Shown: positions 12,292-21,193, counted from the stretch's first letter. The stretch is 64,000 bases of DNA from Pseudarthrobacter sp. NamE2 (GCF_005796205.1 NZ_VAHN01000001.1:248001-312000); one strand, 5' to 3'. Notes: generated from the sequence alone by a model not told the origin. Program-made: numbers and translations.

Positions 12292-12335
12292 AACGGCGGC
12301 GGGCCCCCACCCTAGGGTGGGGGCCCGCCGCCGTT
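12292..12335. terminator. 44-base perfect palindromic terminator between ctaF and ptsH
   Basis: Two 22-base arms (12292-12313 and 12314-12335) match perfectly with no unpaired centre. The palindrome lies 15 bases after ctaF and about 50 bases after the convergent ptsH stop, so it probably ends both transcripts. Confidence 0.85.
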
Positions 12336-12385
12336 AAGTGGAACCTGCTGACGCACAGCTTGCCGGACTTCCGCCCGTGGCAGGC

Positions 12386-12679
12386 CTAAACGGCGCCCTG
12401 CGACTCCAAAAGCTCACCGAGCTCCTGCAGCACCCTGCTGGCCTTTTCACGGCTCACAACGTCTTCCAGCACGTTCTCGCTGATAGCCAGCTCCACCTCG
12501 CAACCATGGTGGAAGTCCGCTGTCATGACCTGCAGCAGCGAGCGTGCATCCACGCCGCTGATGCCGTCTTTGGCAATAGTCACCGGAAGCCCCGTAGCGG
12601 TAACTGCGCGGACGAAGACTGCAGCAGGACGTGCATGCAGCCCGACAGAGGCCGTGACCACGGCCTTTTGTGTTGCCAA
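12386..12679 (-). CDS. ptsH: Phosphocarrier protein HPr
   Basis: HPr relays phosphate from enzyme I to the sugar-specific EIIA proteins of the phosphotransferase system. I chose TTG 12679: AAGGAG lies six bases upstream, and this start puts the phosphorylated histidine exactly at position 15 (GLHARPAA). The 97-residue protein has a regulatory-serine region at DARSLL, but the canonical KSIMG form is not conserved. It stands alone without ptsI. A dre-like palindrome about 113 bases upstream suggests GlcNAc-linked control. Confidence 0.93.
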   Translation of the reverse strand: MATQKAVVTASVGLHARPAAVFVRAVTATGLPVTIAKDGISGVDARSLLQVMTADFHHGCEVELAISENVLEDVVSREKASRVLQELGELLESQGAV

Positions 12680-12736
12680 TGGGGACTCCTTCGTTCTGAC
12701 GGCCCCCATCCGTCGGCCAACCAAATTTCCTGACCA

Positions 12737-12742
12737 AATATA
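12737..12742 (-). promoter_or_regulatory. Candidate -10 box of ptsH
   Basis: TATATT on the reverse strand, 57 bases upstream of the ptsH start, is the best -10 match in the intergenic region. The -35 region is weak. Confidence 0.45.
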
Positions 12743-12791
12743 GCGGCCGGTCCATCGGTGCGGCGAAACGGCACCATGGCTGTGAATCCCT

Positions 12792-12801
12792 GGTCTAGAC
12801 C
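12792..12801. promoter_or_regulatory. dre-like operator (DasR-type) between ptsH and the GntR gene
   Basis: GGTCTAGACC is a perfect 10-base palindrome; with flanks it reads TGGTCTAGACCT. This matches 11 of 12 positions of the core of the dre site bound by Streptomyces DasR (TGGTCTAGACCA). It lies five bases upstream of a TACCAT -10-like box (12807-12812) for the GntR gene. It is also about 50 bases upstream of the ptsH -10 box. Confidence 0.65.
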
Positions 12802-12845
12802 TGCCCTACCATGGAAGGGGAAAAGCCGAGGCAGGGGAGAGGACC

Positions 12846-13616
12846 ATGGCGGCTGGCGCTAAGGCCATCAAAGGCGAAATCGACCGTAGCAGCGGAACGT
12901 CCATCTACATCCAGCTGCGCGAGATCCTGAGGACCTACATCTCGGAGTCCTGCCCGCCAGGCAGTGCCCTGCCGTCGGAACGCGACCTTGCCGAGCGTTT
13001 TGGCCTTGCCCGGATGACAGTCCGGCAGGCCATCGACGCACTGGTCGGCGAGGAGGTCATCGAACGCGTGGTGGGGCTCGGGACTTTCGTCCGCCGGCCC
13101 AAGCTGGACCTGCAGGTCAAGCTGACGTCATACAGCGAGGAGATGCAGCGTCGCGGCATGGTTCCTGCCGCCAGGGTGCTCAGCTTTGAACAGATTGGAG
13201 CCAGCGCTTTCCTGGCCCGCGAGCTCCAACTCGACGAAGGGACTCCGCTGGTCCGGTTCCGCCGGCTGCTCCTGGCGGATGGTGAACCAATGAGCGTGGA
13301 CGAAAACTTCATTCCTGCCCACCGTGTTCCGGGCCTGCTCGACAGTGAACCGCCCACATCGCTCTACAACGTGCTGAGCGAGCAATACGGGCTCGTCATG
13401 GAATGGGGCGAAGACATGATCGAGGCCACCGCTGCTTCCCCCTCCACCGCCCGCCTGCTCAACGTTGAAGTGGGGTCGCCGCTGCTGAAGATCCAGCGCC
13501 ATGCCTTCGTGGCCAGGGCGATGGTGGACTACTCGGTGTCGTACTACCGCGCCGACCGGTACAAACTGTGGGTGCCCCTGCAGCGGCCCGGGGCGCGGCG
13601 GTCACGGAACCACTGA
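12846..13616 (+). CDS. GntR family regulator, HutC/DasR-like, with UTRA domain
   Basis: A 256-residue repressor-type regulator. Residues 15-85 form the GntR winged helix (SERDLAERFGLARMTVRQAID), followed by a UTRA effector domain (LTSYSEEMQRRG to the C-terminus YYRADRYKLWVPLQRP). The linker and domain resemble DasR/NagR proteins, which sense phosphorylated amino sugars. The divergent ptsH and the dre-like palindrome in the shared region support that assignment and autoregulation. The ligand is inferred. Confidence 0.85.
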   Translation: MAAGAKAIKGEIDRSSGTSIYIQLREILRTYISESCPPGSALPSERDLAERFGLARMTVRQAIDALVGEEVIERVVGLGTFVRRPKLDLQVKLTSYSEEMQRRGMVPAARVLSFEQIGASAFLARELQLDEGTPLVRFRRLLLADGEPMSVDENFIPAHRVPGLLDSEPPTSLYNVLSEQYGLVMEWGEDMIEATAASPSTARLLNVEVGSPLLKIQRHAFVARAMVDYSVSYYRADRYKLWVPLQRPGARRSRNH

Positions 13617-13623
13617 ATTCCTC

Positions 13624-13661
13624 TGCCTGCCTGCCACAACTCCAGCAACGGCAGGCAGGCA
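13624..13661 (+). terminator. First hairpin after the GntR gene
   Basis: Twelve-base arms (TGCCTGCCTGCC with GGCAGGCAGGCA) around a 14-base loop, beginning seven bases after the stop. Confidence 0.5.
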
Positions 13662-13678
13662 GGACGCCGGGCAATGAC

Positions 13679-13715
13679 AAGAGGCCCGGTCCATATTGGA
13701 CCGGGCCTCTTTTTT
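13679..13715. terminator. Bidirectional terminator between GntR gene and qcrB
   Basis: Perfect 15-bp stem (13679-13693 with 13697-13711), three-base loop TAT, followed by a run of T on the forward strand. It lies 15 bases beyond the end of the convergent qcrB. Confidence 0.88.
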
Positions 13716-13730
13716 ATGACTCTTGAACCT

Positions 13731-15407
13731 CTAGTGGGACAGGCTCCTGGCTGCCTCGGGAGCCTCAACGGCCTCGTGGCCGTGGCCATGACCGTGTGCG
13801 GCTTCTAGCTCCGCGGGAGTTGCCGGAGCAACACGGTCCTCGAAGAACCACTTGGAAAGCATCGCGCGGCGCTTCTCCTTGCGGGTCACGATACCGTGCT
13901 CGTTCGGTACGGCAGGAAGGACCTCAGGAGACTCGAAGCCAACCAGCTTGTACCGCTTGTACTCGTCGAGCGGGGCGTGGACTTCGATGAACTCACCGTG
14001 CGGGAGGCGCACGATGCGGCCGGTTTCGCGGCCGTGCAGGGCAATTTCGCGGTCCTTGCGCTGGAGCGCCAGGGCCACACGCTTGGTGACGATGAACGCG
14101 ATGAACGGGCCGACGATGAACAGCGCCCGCAGCCAGTACGTGACGTCGTTCAGCGAGACGCCGAAGTGGGTTGCGATGAGGTCGGAACCTGCGGCCGCCC
14201 ACATGACGCAGTACCAGACGAAACCTGCCATGCCGATAGCCGTCCGGGTGGGGGCGTTGCGCGGACGGTCAAGAACATGATGCTCACGGTCATCCTTGGT
14301 GATCCACCGCTCGATCCACGGGTAGGCGAACATCACGGTGAACAGGATGCCGGCCGGGACCAGGGCGGGCAGCAGCACGTTGAACGAGAAGACGTAGCCG
14401 AACCATACCTGCTCGACCTGCCAGTCGCCGAGGGTTCCCGGCATCAGGCGGAGAGCGCCGTCAACGAAGCCGATGTACCAGTCGGGCTGGGTACCGGCGG
14501 ACACGGGGGAGGGGTCGTACGGACCGTAGTTCCAGATCGGGTTGATCGTGAAGAAGCCGGCCATCAGGGCCAGGACGCCGAAGACGATGAAGAAGAACCC
14601 GCCGGCCTTGGCCGCGTAGACCGGGCCCAGGGGGTATCCGACAACGTTGTTGTCGTTGCGGCCGGGGCCGGGGTACTGCGTGTGCTTGTGGATGACCACC
14701 ATGAACAGGTGCAGCACGATCATCAGGAGGATCAATGCCGGAACCAGCAGGATGTGGAGCACGTACAGGCGTCCGATGATGGCCGTGCCGGGGAACTCGC
14801 CGCCGAAGAGGAAGAACGAGATGTACGTGCCGACGACCGGGATGGACTTGATTACGCCGTCGATGATGCGCAGGCCGTTGCCGGACAGCAGGTCATCGGG
14901 AAGGGAGTAGCCGGTGAAGCCGGCAGCCATCGCCAGGATGAGCAGCACGCCGCCCACAACCCAGTTCATTTCACGCGGCCGGCGGAAGGCGCCGGTGAAG
15001 AACACGCGGAGCATATGCACTGCGATGGCAGCCACGAACAGCAGGGCTGCCCAGTGGTGCACCTGGCGCATGAAGAGGCCGCCACGGATATCGAAGGAGA
15101 TGTTCAGGGACGAGCTGTACGCCACGGACATTTCGACGCCCTTGAGGGGAACATACGAACCCTCGTAGTGCGTTTCCGCCATGGACGGATCGAAGAAGAA
15201 CGTCAGGAACGTGCCCGAGAGCAGCAGGATGACGAAGGAGTACAGGGCCACTTCGCCGAACATGAAGGACCAGTGGTCGGGGAAGACCTTGCGGCCGAAC
15301 TCCCGGAGGATGCCCGATCCGCCGACACGTGAATCGACGAAGTCGGTAAACCGGCCGGTCTTGGTTTTGGCGACGAAAGCGGGCTCAGCTGTCGATGCTG
15401 CGCTCAT
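13731..15407 (-). CDS. qcrB: Cytochrome bc1 complex, cytochrome b subunit
   Basis: QcrB oxidises menaquinol and carries two b haems in the bc1-aa3 supercomplex. The 558-residue protein has the cytochrome b helices with haem-ligand histidines (VHHWAALLFVAAIAVHMLR, later HILLVPALILLMIVLHLFMV) and a long C-terminal extension typical of actinobacteria, ending with a His-rich stretch HGHGHGHE. I chose ATG 15407 over GTG 15416 because GGGAGCG sits eight bases upstream. The start overlaps the qcrA end by 23 bases. Confidence 0.96.
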   Translation of the reverse strand: MSAASTAEPAFVAKTKTGRFTDFVDSRVGGSGILREFGRKVFPDHWSFMFGEVALYSFVILLLSGTFLTFFFDPSMAETHYEGSYVPLKGVEMSVAYSSSLNISFDIRGGLFMRQVHHWAALLFVAAIAVHMLRVFFTGAFRRPREMNWVVGGVLLILAMAAGFTGYSLPDDLLSGNGLRIIDGVIKSIPVVGTYISFFLFGGEFPGTAIIGRLYVLHILLVPALILLMIVLHLFMVVIHKHTQYPGPGRNDNNVVGYPLGPVYAAKAGGFFFIVFGVLALMAGFFTINPIWNYGPYDPSPVSAGTQPDWYIGFVDGALRLMPGTLGDWQVEQVWFGYVFSFNVLLPALVPAGILFTVMFAYPWIERWITKDDREHHVLDRPRNAPTRTAIGMAGFVWYCVMWAAAGSDLIATHFGVSLNDVTYWLRALFIVGPFIAFIVTKRVALALQRKDREIALHGRETGRIVRLPHGEFIEVHAPLDEYKRYKLVGFESPEVLPAVPNEHGIVTRKEKRRAMLSKWFFEDRVAPATPAELEAAHGHGHGHEAVEAPEAARSLSH

Positions 15408-16458
15408 GCATATCACGCTCCCAGTAACTTGGTCCTACGGGTTCTTTGAAGTCGCTGGTAGCGACCAGGTAGCCCTCGTCATCAACTGCGATGGGCAGCT
15501 GGGGGAGAGGCCGGCTGGCAGGGCCGAAGATCACCTTGCACTCCTGCGTGAGGTCAAAGGTGGACTGGTGGCACGGGCACAGCAGGTGGTGCGTCTGCTG
15601 CTCGTACAGAGCAACAGGGCAGCCGACGTGGGTGCAGATCTTGGAGTAGGCAACGATGCCGTTGTAACCCCATTCCTCGCGTCCCGGGGAAGGGTTCAGC
15701 GACGCCGGATCCAGGCGCATGAGGAGCACAACAGCCTTGGCTTTTTCGTTGAGCTTGCCCTCGTGGAGTTCGTTGAGGCCCTCGGGGATGACGTGGAAGG
15801 CCGAGCCGATGGTGACATCAGCTGCCCGGATGGGCGTGCCGTCGGGGTCGCGGGCAAGGCGCTTCAGCTTACCGTCCTGGGGGGCCCACATCGTGTGGGC
15901 AAGCTTCTCGTCCGGACGCGGGCCAAGGTCACCGAAGATGGCAACGGCCGGAAGCGGGGCGAGGGCAACGGCGCCGAGGAGCGTGTTGCGGATCAGCGGC
16001 CGGCGCTTGATGCCCGTTTCCTCAACGATGTCGTCCACGATGCGCACGGCGGCCTTGCGGTCCTCTTCGTAGCGGATGGCGTGCCGTTCCTCGGAGACTT
16101 CGTGGTCCGGCATCAAGGCCTTGGCCCAGTGCACAATGCCGGTTCCGATGCCGAGCATCGCGAAAGCGGTGCCAAGGCCCAACAGCATGTTTTGCAGCCG
16201 GATGGTGCCGATGGTGGATTCACCGACACCGAGGTCGATGGCGAAGTACGCCACCAGGAAGATCACAGTTCCAACAACAGAAATGCCAAACAGAAAGGCG
16301 ACCTGCCGTTCTGCCCGCTTTGCGGCCTTCGGGTCCGTGTCAGCCAGGCGCAAACGGTGCGGGGGAATTCCAGGGTCCTGGAACTTCTCCACCTCATTCT
16401 GACCAGCCGTAGCTACGGTGCCCGAGTGGTTCGGACTGCCGTCACTATGGTTGCCCAT
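15385..16458 (-). CDS. qcrA: Cytochrome bc1 complex, Rieske iron-sulfur subunit
   Basis: QcrA passes electrons from menaquinol to cytochrome cc via a [2Fe-2S] cluster. It has 357 residues with three N-terminal membrane helices (around 54-76, 88-112 and 160-180), as is usual for actinobacterial QcrA. The Rieske domain carries ligands in CTHVGCP and CPCHQSTF. I chose ATG 16458 because GATGAGGCG is well spaced; the ATG at 16470 has its purine run directly abutting. It lies between qcrC and qcrB in the operon. Confidence 0.96.
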   Translation of the reverse strand: MGNHSDGSPNHSGTVATAGQNEVEKFQDPGIPPHRLRLADTDPKAAKRAERQVAFLFGISVVGTVIFLVAYFAIDLGVGESTIGTIRLQNMLLGLGTAFAMLGIGTGIVHWAKALMPDHEVSEERHAIRYEEDRKAAVRIVDDIVEETGIKRRPLIRNTLLGAVALAPLPAVAIFGDLGPRPDEKLAHTMWAPQDGKLKRLARDPDGTPIRAADVTIGSAFHVIPEGLNELHEGKLNEKAKAVVLLMRLDPASLNPSPGREEWGYNGIVAYSKICTHVGCPVALYEQQTHHLLCPCHQSTFDLTQECKVIFGPASRPLPQLPIAVDDEGYLVATSDFKEPVGPSYWERDMHERSIDS

Positions 16459-16556
16459 AATTCGCCTCATCCTTCTCTCGTCCCGGCGGTTGCCGGGTTA
16501 GTTTCCAATATCAACCTGCTGATGGTGCAGCAGTAATTCATGTGCCCAATCCGACG

Positions 16557-17345
16557 TCAGGACGTACGGGAGGTCAGCCAGATGGTGAAGGCGATGATGA
16601 CGCCGAGCCCGGCAACCCAGACGAACAGGCCTTCGGCAACAGGACCCAGGGAACCGAGGGCTGCACCGCCGGGGGAGCCTGTGGTTTCGATCTGCTTCAG
16701 GAAGGTGATGATGTCGCGCTTGCCCTCAGGAGTGATGTTTGAATCACTGAAGACCGGCATGTTCTGCGGTCCGGTAACCATTGCCTCGTAAATGTGCTTC
16801 CCGGAGGTGTCCTCCAGCCCCGGAGCGAACTTGCCCCGCGTCAGCGCACCGCCGGCCGCAGCTGCGTTGTGGCACATGGCGCAGTTGGTACGGAAGAGTT
16901 CGCCGCCAACGGCTGCGTTACCGCCTTCGTCCAGCAGGCTTTCATCAGGGATGGCCGGACCGGCGCCCAGGGAAGCGACATAGGCTGCAAGCTGCTGGGT
17001 CTGCTCATCGTTGAACTGAACCGGCTTCTCAAGCGCCTGCGGGCCGTTCATCTGCATCGGCATGCGCCCGGTGCCCACCTGGAAGTCCACTGCGGCAGCA
17101 CCTACGCCCACCAGCGATGGGCCGTCCTGCGTTCCACTTGCACCCATGCCGTGGCAGGTGGCGCAGTTGGCTGCGAAAAGCTTGCCGCCTTCTTCCACGT
17201 CGTTGGCGCTGTACGTGGTGGAGGAAGCTTTCGCCTCGTTGACGGTGGTGGCAACGGCGTACAGCCCACCCGTGAGGAGAAGCCCCATCAGGAGCAGCGC
17301 TATTGCTGCAAGTGGGTGACGCCGCTTTTGTGAGAGTGCCTTCAC
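16557..17345 (-). CDS. qcrC: Cytochrome bc1 complex, diheme cytochrome c subunit
   Basis: QcrC replaces a soluble cytochrome c and hands electrons directly to CuA. The 262-residue protein has an N-terminal membrane anchor (residues 11-33), two haem c domains with CATCHG and CAMCHN, axial methionines in the GRMPMQMNG and NMPVFSD regions, and a C-terminal helix (238-258). The GTG start and position after ctaE match the conserved ctaE-qcrCAB order. Confidence 0.96.
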   Translation of the reverse strand: MKALSQKRRHPLAAIALLLMGLLLTGGLYAVATTVNEAKASSTTYSANDVEEGGKLFAANCATCHGMGASGTQDGPSLVGVGAAAVDFQVGTGRMPMQMNGPQALEKPVQFNDEQTQQLAAYVASLGAGPAIPDESLLDEGGNAAVGGELFRTNCAMCHNAAAAGGALTRGKFAPGLEDTSGKHIYEAMVTGPQNMPVFSDSNITPEGKRDIITFLKQIETTGSPGGAALGSLGPVAEGLFVWVAGLGVIIAFTIWLTSRTS

Positions 17346-17431
17346 GTGGTGGTTCCTTTAGTCGTTCCTGCGCCGGCTCCGGGAGCCGCTACCTGAAATT
17401 CTGCCTCTTGTAGAAAAAGATTCAAAGCTGG

Positions 17432-18070
17432 CTACTTCAGCACGTAGATGACCAGGAAGAGGCCGATCCACACGACATCCACGAAGTGCCAGTAGTAGGA
17501 GGTGACAATCGCAGACGTTGCTTCAAAGTGGCCGAACTTCTTAGCGGCAAACGCGCGGCCGATGATGAGCAGGAAGGCGATGAGCCCGCCGATCACGTGG
17601 AGGCCGTGGAAACCGGTGGTCATGTAGAAGGCTGAGCCGTAAGCGTTGGAGGACAGCGAGACGTGTTCGGAAACAAGCATGGCGTACTCGGTGGACTGGC
17701 CGCCGACGAAGATCGCGCCCATGACGAACGTCAGGATGAACCATTCGTTCATTCCCCAGCGGGAGAACTGGAAAACGCCACCGGTCCGCCGCGGCTGGAG
17801 CCGCTCAGCGGCGAAGACGCCCATCTGGCAGGTGAAGGAGCTGGCCACGAGGATGATCGTGTTTACGAGCGCAAAGGGGAAGTTGAGCTTGGCCGTCTCG
17901 TCCGCCCACATCTGCGCGCTGGTAGAGCGCAGGGTGAAGTACATGGCGAAGAGGCCGGCGAAGAACATCAACTCGCTGGACAGCCAGACGACGGTTCCGA
18001 CGGAAACCATATTCGGGCGGTTCAGCGTGGGGTGCGCCGGGGTACTGGGGGCATGGGTCGCAGATGTCAC
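17432..18070 (-). CDS. ctaE: Cytochrome c oxidase subunit III
   Basis: Subunit III stabilises the oxidase core. The 212-residue protein has seven predicted helices, including [20 protein letters not shown] and [16 protein letters not shown] chose GTG 18070 ([11 protein letters not shown]): a CATAAT -10 box ends six bases before it, implying a leaderless message, while the longer ORF to 18106 would read through the promoter. It heads the ctaE-qcrC-qcrA-qcrB operon. Confidence 0.95.
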   Translation of the reverse strand: MTSATHAPSTPAHPTLNRPNMVSVGTVVWLSSELMFFAGLFAMYFTLRSTSAQMWADETAKLNFPFALVNTIILVASSFTCQMGVFAAERLQPRRTGGVFQFSRWGMNEWFILTFVMGAIFVGGQSTEYAMLVSEHVSLSSNAYGSAFYMTTGFHGLHVIGGLIAFLLIIGRAFAAKKFGHFEATSAIVTSYYWHFVDVVWIGLFLVIYVLK

Positions 18071-18072
18071 AT

Positions 18073-18102
18073 AGACATTATGTCTGCAAAAGTCCGTGCT
18101 GC
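18073..18102 (-). promoter_or_regulatory. ctaE promoter with overlapping palindrome
   Basis: On the reverse strand TTGGGC, an 18-base spacer and CATAAT form a plausible housekeeping promoter whose start falls at the ctaE GTG. The -10 box lies inside a palindrome, AGACAT-T-ATGTCT (18073-18085), a good candidate operator. No specific regulator can be named. Confidence 0.5.
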
Positions 18103-18218
18103 CCAACGCAAACCGCCTTTTCGGGGCACTTTTTCTACAAAGACACGAAATTGCCGGAAAAAGTTCCCGCGCCCGTTCACATTGGTCACTCCACGGTTTC
18201 CCTCGATAGCATCAGGAG

Positions 18219-19274
18219 GTGACTTCACAGGCTTCTGCAGCGTCCGTCAACACCTGGCCACGGCTGATCTCGGCACTGATCGGCGGCAGGGACCTCACCG
18301 CGGACAACACCTCCTGGGCGATGGACACCATCATGTCCGGAGAGGCAACGCCGGCCCAGATCGCGGGGTTCCTCGTGGCCCTCAGCGCCAAGGGCGAGAC
18401 CGTTGAGGAGCTTTCCGGGCTTGTGGAGGCCATGCTTGCCCATGCCAACCCCGTGGAAATCTCCGGCGAAAAGCTGGACATTGTCGGAACCGGCGGGGAC
18501 CAGCTGAACACTGTAAACATCTCCACGATGGCGGCCCTCGTCGCTGCCGGAGCGGGCGCCAAAGTGGTCAAGCACGGCAACCGGGCCGCGTCGTCGTCGT
18601 CGGGATCTGCGGACGTGCTGGAAGCGCTGGGCGTCCGCCTGGACCTGTCCATCGCCCAGGTGGCGCGCAATGCCGAAGTGGCAGGAATCACCTTCTGCTT
18701 TGCCCAGGTTTTCCATCCGTCGTTCCGCCATACCGCTGTCCCCAGGCGGGAGCTTGCAATCCCCACCGCCTTCAACTTCCTGGGGCCGCTGACCAACCCG
18801 GCGCAGGTGCAGGCGTCCGCCGTAGGGGTTGCCAATGCCAGGATGGCCCCGCTTGTGGCGGGCGTGCTCGCGCAGCGGGGGAGCCGGGGCCTGGTGTTCA
18901 GGGGCAACGATGGCCTCGACGAACTCACGACGACGGGTCCGTCCACTGTCTGGGAGATCCGCAGCGGACAGGTGGCCGAGCTCTCGTTCTCACCGCAGGA
19001 GCTGGGGATCAGCCTGGCCGCTGTGGACCAGCTGCGGGGAGGCGACGCGCAGGCCAACGCAGCCGTGGTGCGGGAAGTGCTGGCAGGAAAGGAAGGACCC
19101 ATCCGGGACGCCGTGCTGCTCAATGCGGCCGCGGGCCTTGTGGCCTTCGACCGTGCCGCCGACGGGCCACTCCTGGACCGGATGCGAAGTGCTTACGCCC
19201 GTGCGGCCGAATCAATCGACTCCGGGGCTGCCGCCGCTGTCCTGGATAAGTGGGTTTCGCTGACGGTGCAGTAG
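18219..19274 (+). CDS. trpD: Anthranilate phosphoribosyltransferase
   Basis: TrpD joins anthranilate to phosphoribosyl pyrophosphate, the second tryptophan step. The 351-residue protein shows the PRPP loop [14 protein letters not shown] near residue 90, the [21 protein letters not shown] region near 114, and the DE metal motif [14 protein letters not shown] abuts the GTG directly and TAGCAT (18207-18212) ends six bases upstream, so the transcript may be leaderless. It is divergent from ctaE and separate from the other trp genes. Confidence 0.96.
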   Translation: MTSQASAASVNTWPRLISALIGGRDLTADNTSWAMDTIMSGEATPAQIAGFLVALSAKGETVEELSGLVEAMLAHANPVEISGEKLDIVGTGGDQLNTVNISTMAALVAAGAGAKVVKHGNRAASSSSGSADVLEALGVRLDLSIAQVARNAEVAGITFCFAQVFHPSFRHTAVPRRELAIPTAFNFLGPLTNPAQVQASAVGVANARMAPLVAGVLAQRGSRGLVFRGNDGLDELTTTGPSTVWEIRSGQVAELSFSPQELGISLAAVDQLRGGDAQANAAVVREVLAGKEGPIRDAVLLNAAAGLVAFDRAADGPLLDRMRSAYARAAESIDSGAAAAVLDKWVSLTVQ

Positions 19275-19279
19275 TGCCG

Positions 19280-19561
19280 CTACTGTTCGAAACCGAGCGA
19301 GAATGCCGCGTCCAGGTCGTGTTGGGAGTAGGCGCGGAAGGCGATATGGGTTGTGGTGTGAACCACCGCGGGCACCTTGGAGAGCCGGTCTGCGATGACT
19401 TCGGCCAGATCCTCGTGCCGGTGCACCCGGGCCACTGCGATCAGGTCCCATTCTCCTGTGACTGAATACACTTCGCTGATTCCGTCGAGCGCCGAAATCT
19501 CCTCCGCGGTCTCGGGAATGCGGGCAGCGTCGGTCTTGATCAGAACGAATGCGGTGATCAC
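19280..19561 (-). CDS. Stand-alone Lrp/AsnC ligand-binding (RAM) domain protein
   Basis: A 93-residue protein consisting only of the alpha/beta RAM domain that binds amino acids in Lrp/AsnC regulators (start MITAFVLIKTD, core VYSVTGEWDLIAVARV). The helix-turn-helix is absent, so it cannot bind DNA alone. Such proteins may modulate full-length regulators or act as free sensors. It converges on trpD with only five bases between the stops; a role in tryptophan sensing is possible but unproven. Confidence 0.85.
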   Translation of the reverse strand: MITAFVLIKTDAARIPETAEEISALDGISEVYSVTGEWDLIAVARVHRHEDLAEVIADRLSKVPAVVHTTTHIAFRAYSQHDLDAAFSLGFEQ

Positions 19562-19673
19562 GATAAACCCTTCCGGATCAGTTGGGCAGTGCCGGTGCCC
19601 GGCGCCCTTTTCAGTGCTGCCAGCCTATTACATCATCGGCTGGCGGCACGGGCCGGTCCGCCCCATTGCAGGG

Positions 19674-20075
19674 TCATGCGCTTTTCCGGCGGTGGTATGC
19701 GGAGATGACCAGGCGGTAGCCCAGCAGCAGGACGCCCAGGCTGATCAGGGCCACGATTACGAAGGGCAATACCACGGTTTGGTTGGTGATGGCTCTCAGC
19801 AGCATGCCGACAACCAGGCTGCCAAGCCATACTCCGATGCCCGCTTTTCGCACTGACAGCGGGTGCCGCCATGCGCATGTGATCAGCCAGCCGGCTGCTG
19901 CCCCCGCCAGGAACGGCCATGCCGTGAGCAGCACCCCCGCGACGACGTCTCCGCGCTGATGAGCGTCGCGGCCGATGGCAGCGAACACGAGGATCAGGAC
20001 TGCGTCTGTCATCACTGCGCCTGCCACGGTGACTGGTGAGGCAGTCCCCGTGGGCTTTGCATTCAGAACATTCAT
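19674..20075 (-). CDS. DUF3054 family membrane protein
   Basis: A 133-residue protein with four predicted helices (around 14-32, 43-62, 72-90 and 98-120) and a short basic tail (YHRRKSA). It matches the DUF3054 family of small actinobacterial membrane proteins, function unknown. I chose ATG 20075 because upstream codons lack hydrophobic character and run into the divergent promoter region. Confidence 0.75.
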   Translation of the reverse strand: MNVLNAKPTGTASPVTVAGAVMTDAVLILVFAAIGRDAHQRGDVVAGVLLTAWPFLAGAAAGWLITCAWRHPLSVRKAGIGVWLGSLVVGMLLRAITNQTVVLPFVIVALISLGVLLLGYRLVISAYHRRKSA

Positions 20076-20145
20076 GGATTCGAGCCTAGCGGCCTGTTCC
20101 CGGCAGGGGCGAGCCGCATTAGGCTCGAGCCGGAAGGGAGCAGGA

Positions 20146-20619
20146 ATGCCACGTCGTATTGGAACGTGCCTGTGGTTCGAGAACCAGGCGGAGGAAGCAG
20201 CCAACTACTACACGGGCATCTTCGAGGATGCCAGGATCCTCAATGTCTCGCGTTTCGGGCAAGGAGGTCCGGGGACGCCGGGGGAGGCAATTGCGGTCGA
20301 ATTCGAACTGGAGGGCCGTGCCTTCACCGCACTGAACGGGGCGCGCTCGTCAGGCTTCACGGAGGCGGTGTCCTTCGTGGTGGACTGCGAGGACCAGGCT
20401 GCCGTGGACCGCTACTGGGACGCTTTGTCCGACGGCGGCACCGAGAGTATGTGCGGTTGGCTGCGGGACAGGTTCGGGGTGTCGTGGCAGGTGGTCCCAT
20501 CGGTCCTGCCGTCGCTGATCGCCGGCCTGGACCCGGAGGGCTCGCAACGTGCGATGCAGGCCATGCTGGCAATGCGGAAGCTGGACATCGCTGAACTGCA
20601 GAAGGCTTATGACGGCTGA
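20146..20619 (+). CDS. VOC superfamily protein, PhnB-like
   Basis: A 157-residue member of the vicinal-oxygen-chelate fold, close to the PhnB/demethylubiquinone-methyltransferase-like group. The segments CLWFENQAEEAANYYTGIF and FTALNGARSSGFTEAVSF are typical, with the SWQVVPSVLPSL motif near the C-terminus. Members bind small ligands; no enzymatic function can be assigned. ATG 20146 follows GGAAGGGAGCAGG. Confidence 0.82.
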   Translation: MPRRIGTCLWFENQAEEAANYYTGIFEDARILNVSRFGQGGPGTPGEAIAVEFELEGRAFTALNGARSSGFTEAVSFVVDCEDQAAVDRYWDALSDGGTESMCGWLRDRFGVSWQVVPSVLPSLIAGLDPEGSQRAMQAMLAMRKLDIAELQKAYDG

Positions 20620-20632
20620 GCGGGTGCTGGTT

Positions 20633-20929
20633 TCAGAATTCCCGCAAGTCAGCGCTGCGCAGTTTGCGCACCAGCCAGCTGGCTTCCCACCATGCCTGGT
20701 ACCCGCCGTCGCTTGGGCCTGCAACCAGGACGTGGGTCACGGTGTAGGCGATGGCATACCCGGTTGCGCCGCGAACCCTGACCGGAACCGGGCGGAGCAT
20801 GACCACGGGTGTGCCGGGAGCCTGCCGTAGGGCCTCATCCGTCGTGATTTTCTGGATTCCAGGAACCAGGAGTTGGGGCAACTGTGGAAACACGGCCTGC
20901 TTGTTGTCGCGATCGGGGGAGAGGGGCAT
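20633..20929 (-). CDS. Hypothetical protein
   Basis: A 98-residue ORF with a good GGGAGG ribosome site before ATG 20929. The product (MPLSPDRDNKQA start, VRKLRSADLREF end) has a mixed alpha/beta look, with a hydrophobic core around TGYAIAYTVTHVLVAG followed by YQAWWEASWLV. I do not recognise a family. It is convergent with the VOC gene 13 bases away. A role is unknown. Confidence 0.6.
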   Translation of the reverse strand: MPLSPDRDNKQAVFPQLPQLLVPGIQKITTDEALRQAPGTPVVMLRPVPVRVRGATGYAIAYTVTHVLVAGPSDGGYQAWWEASWLVRKLRSADLREF

Positions 20930-21193
20930 GGAAACCTCCCGGAAATGGAAGTGTGCACCGCTGCCCAACTGCTCAAGCAAGCTGGCGAAGAACGCGCTGG
21001 ATGGGAATTCTTCCTGCCCGCGACAGCAGGACCTATGCAAGGACTCTAGGACGCCGGCGTTCCGGCTGCATCAGTGGGTGGTACCTGATTCGCTCCGGGT
21101 TGCTACCTGTCTTCTGATTGTTGTGGGGCATTTCCGGCAGTCTATGAAGTAGTCTGCGGTTATTTCCGTAGCAGGCAGAAGTCTGGGGGTTCC

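Noticed and set aside
13896..15332. Forward ORF of 478 codons opposite qcrB
   Set aside because: A compositionally odd shadow of qcrB, rich in Asp/Glu/Gln runs, with no family.
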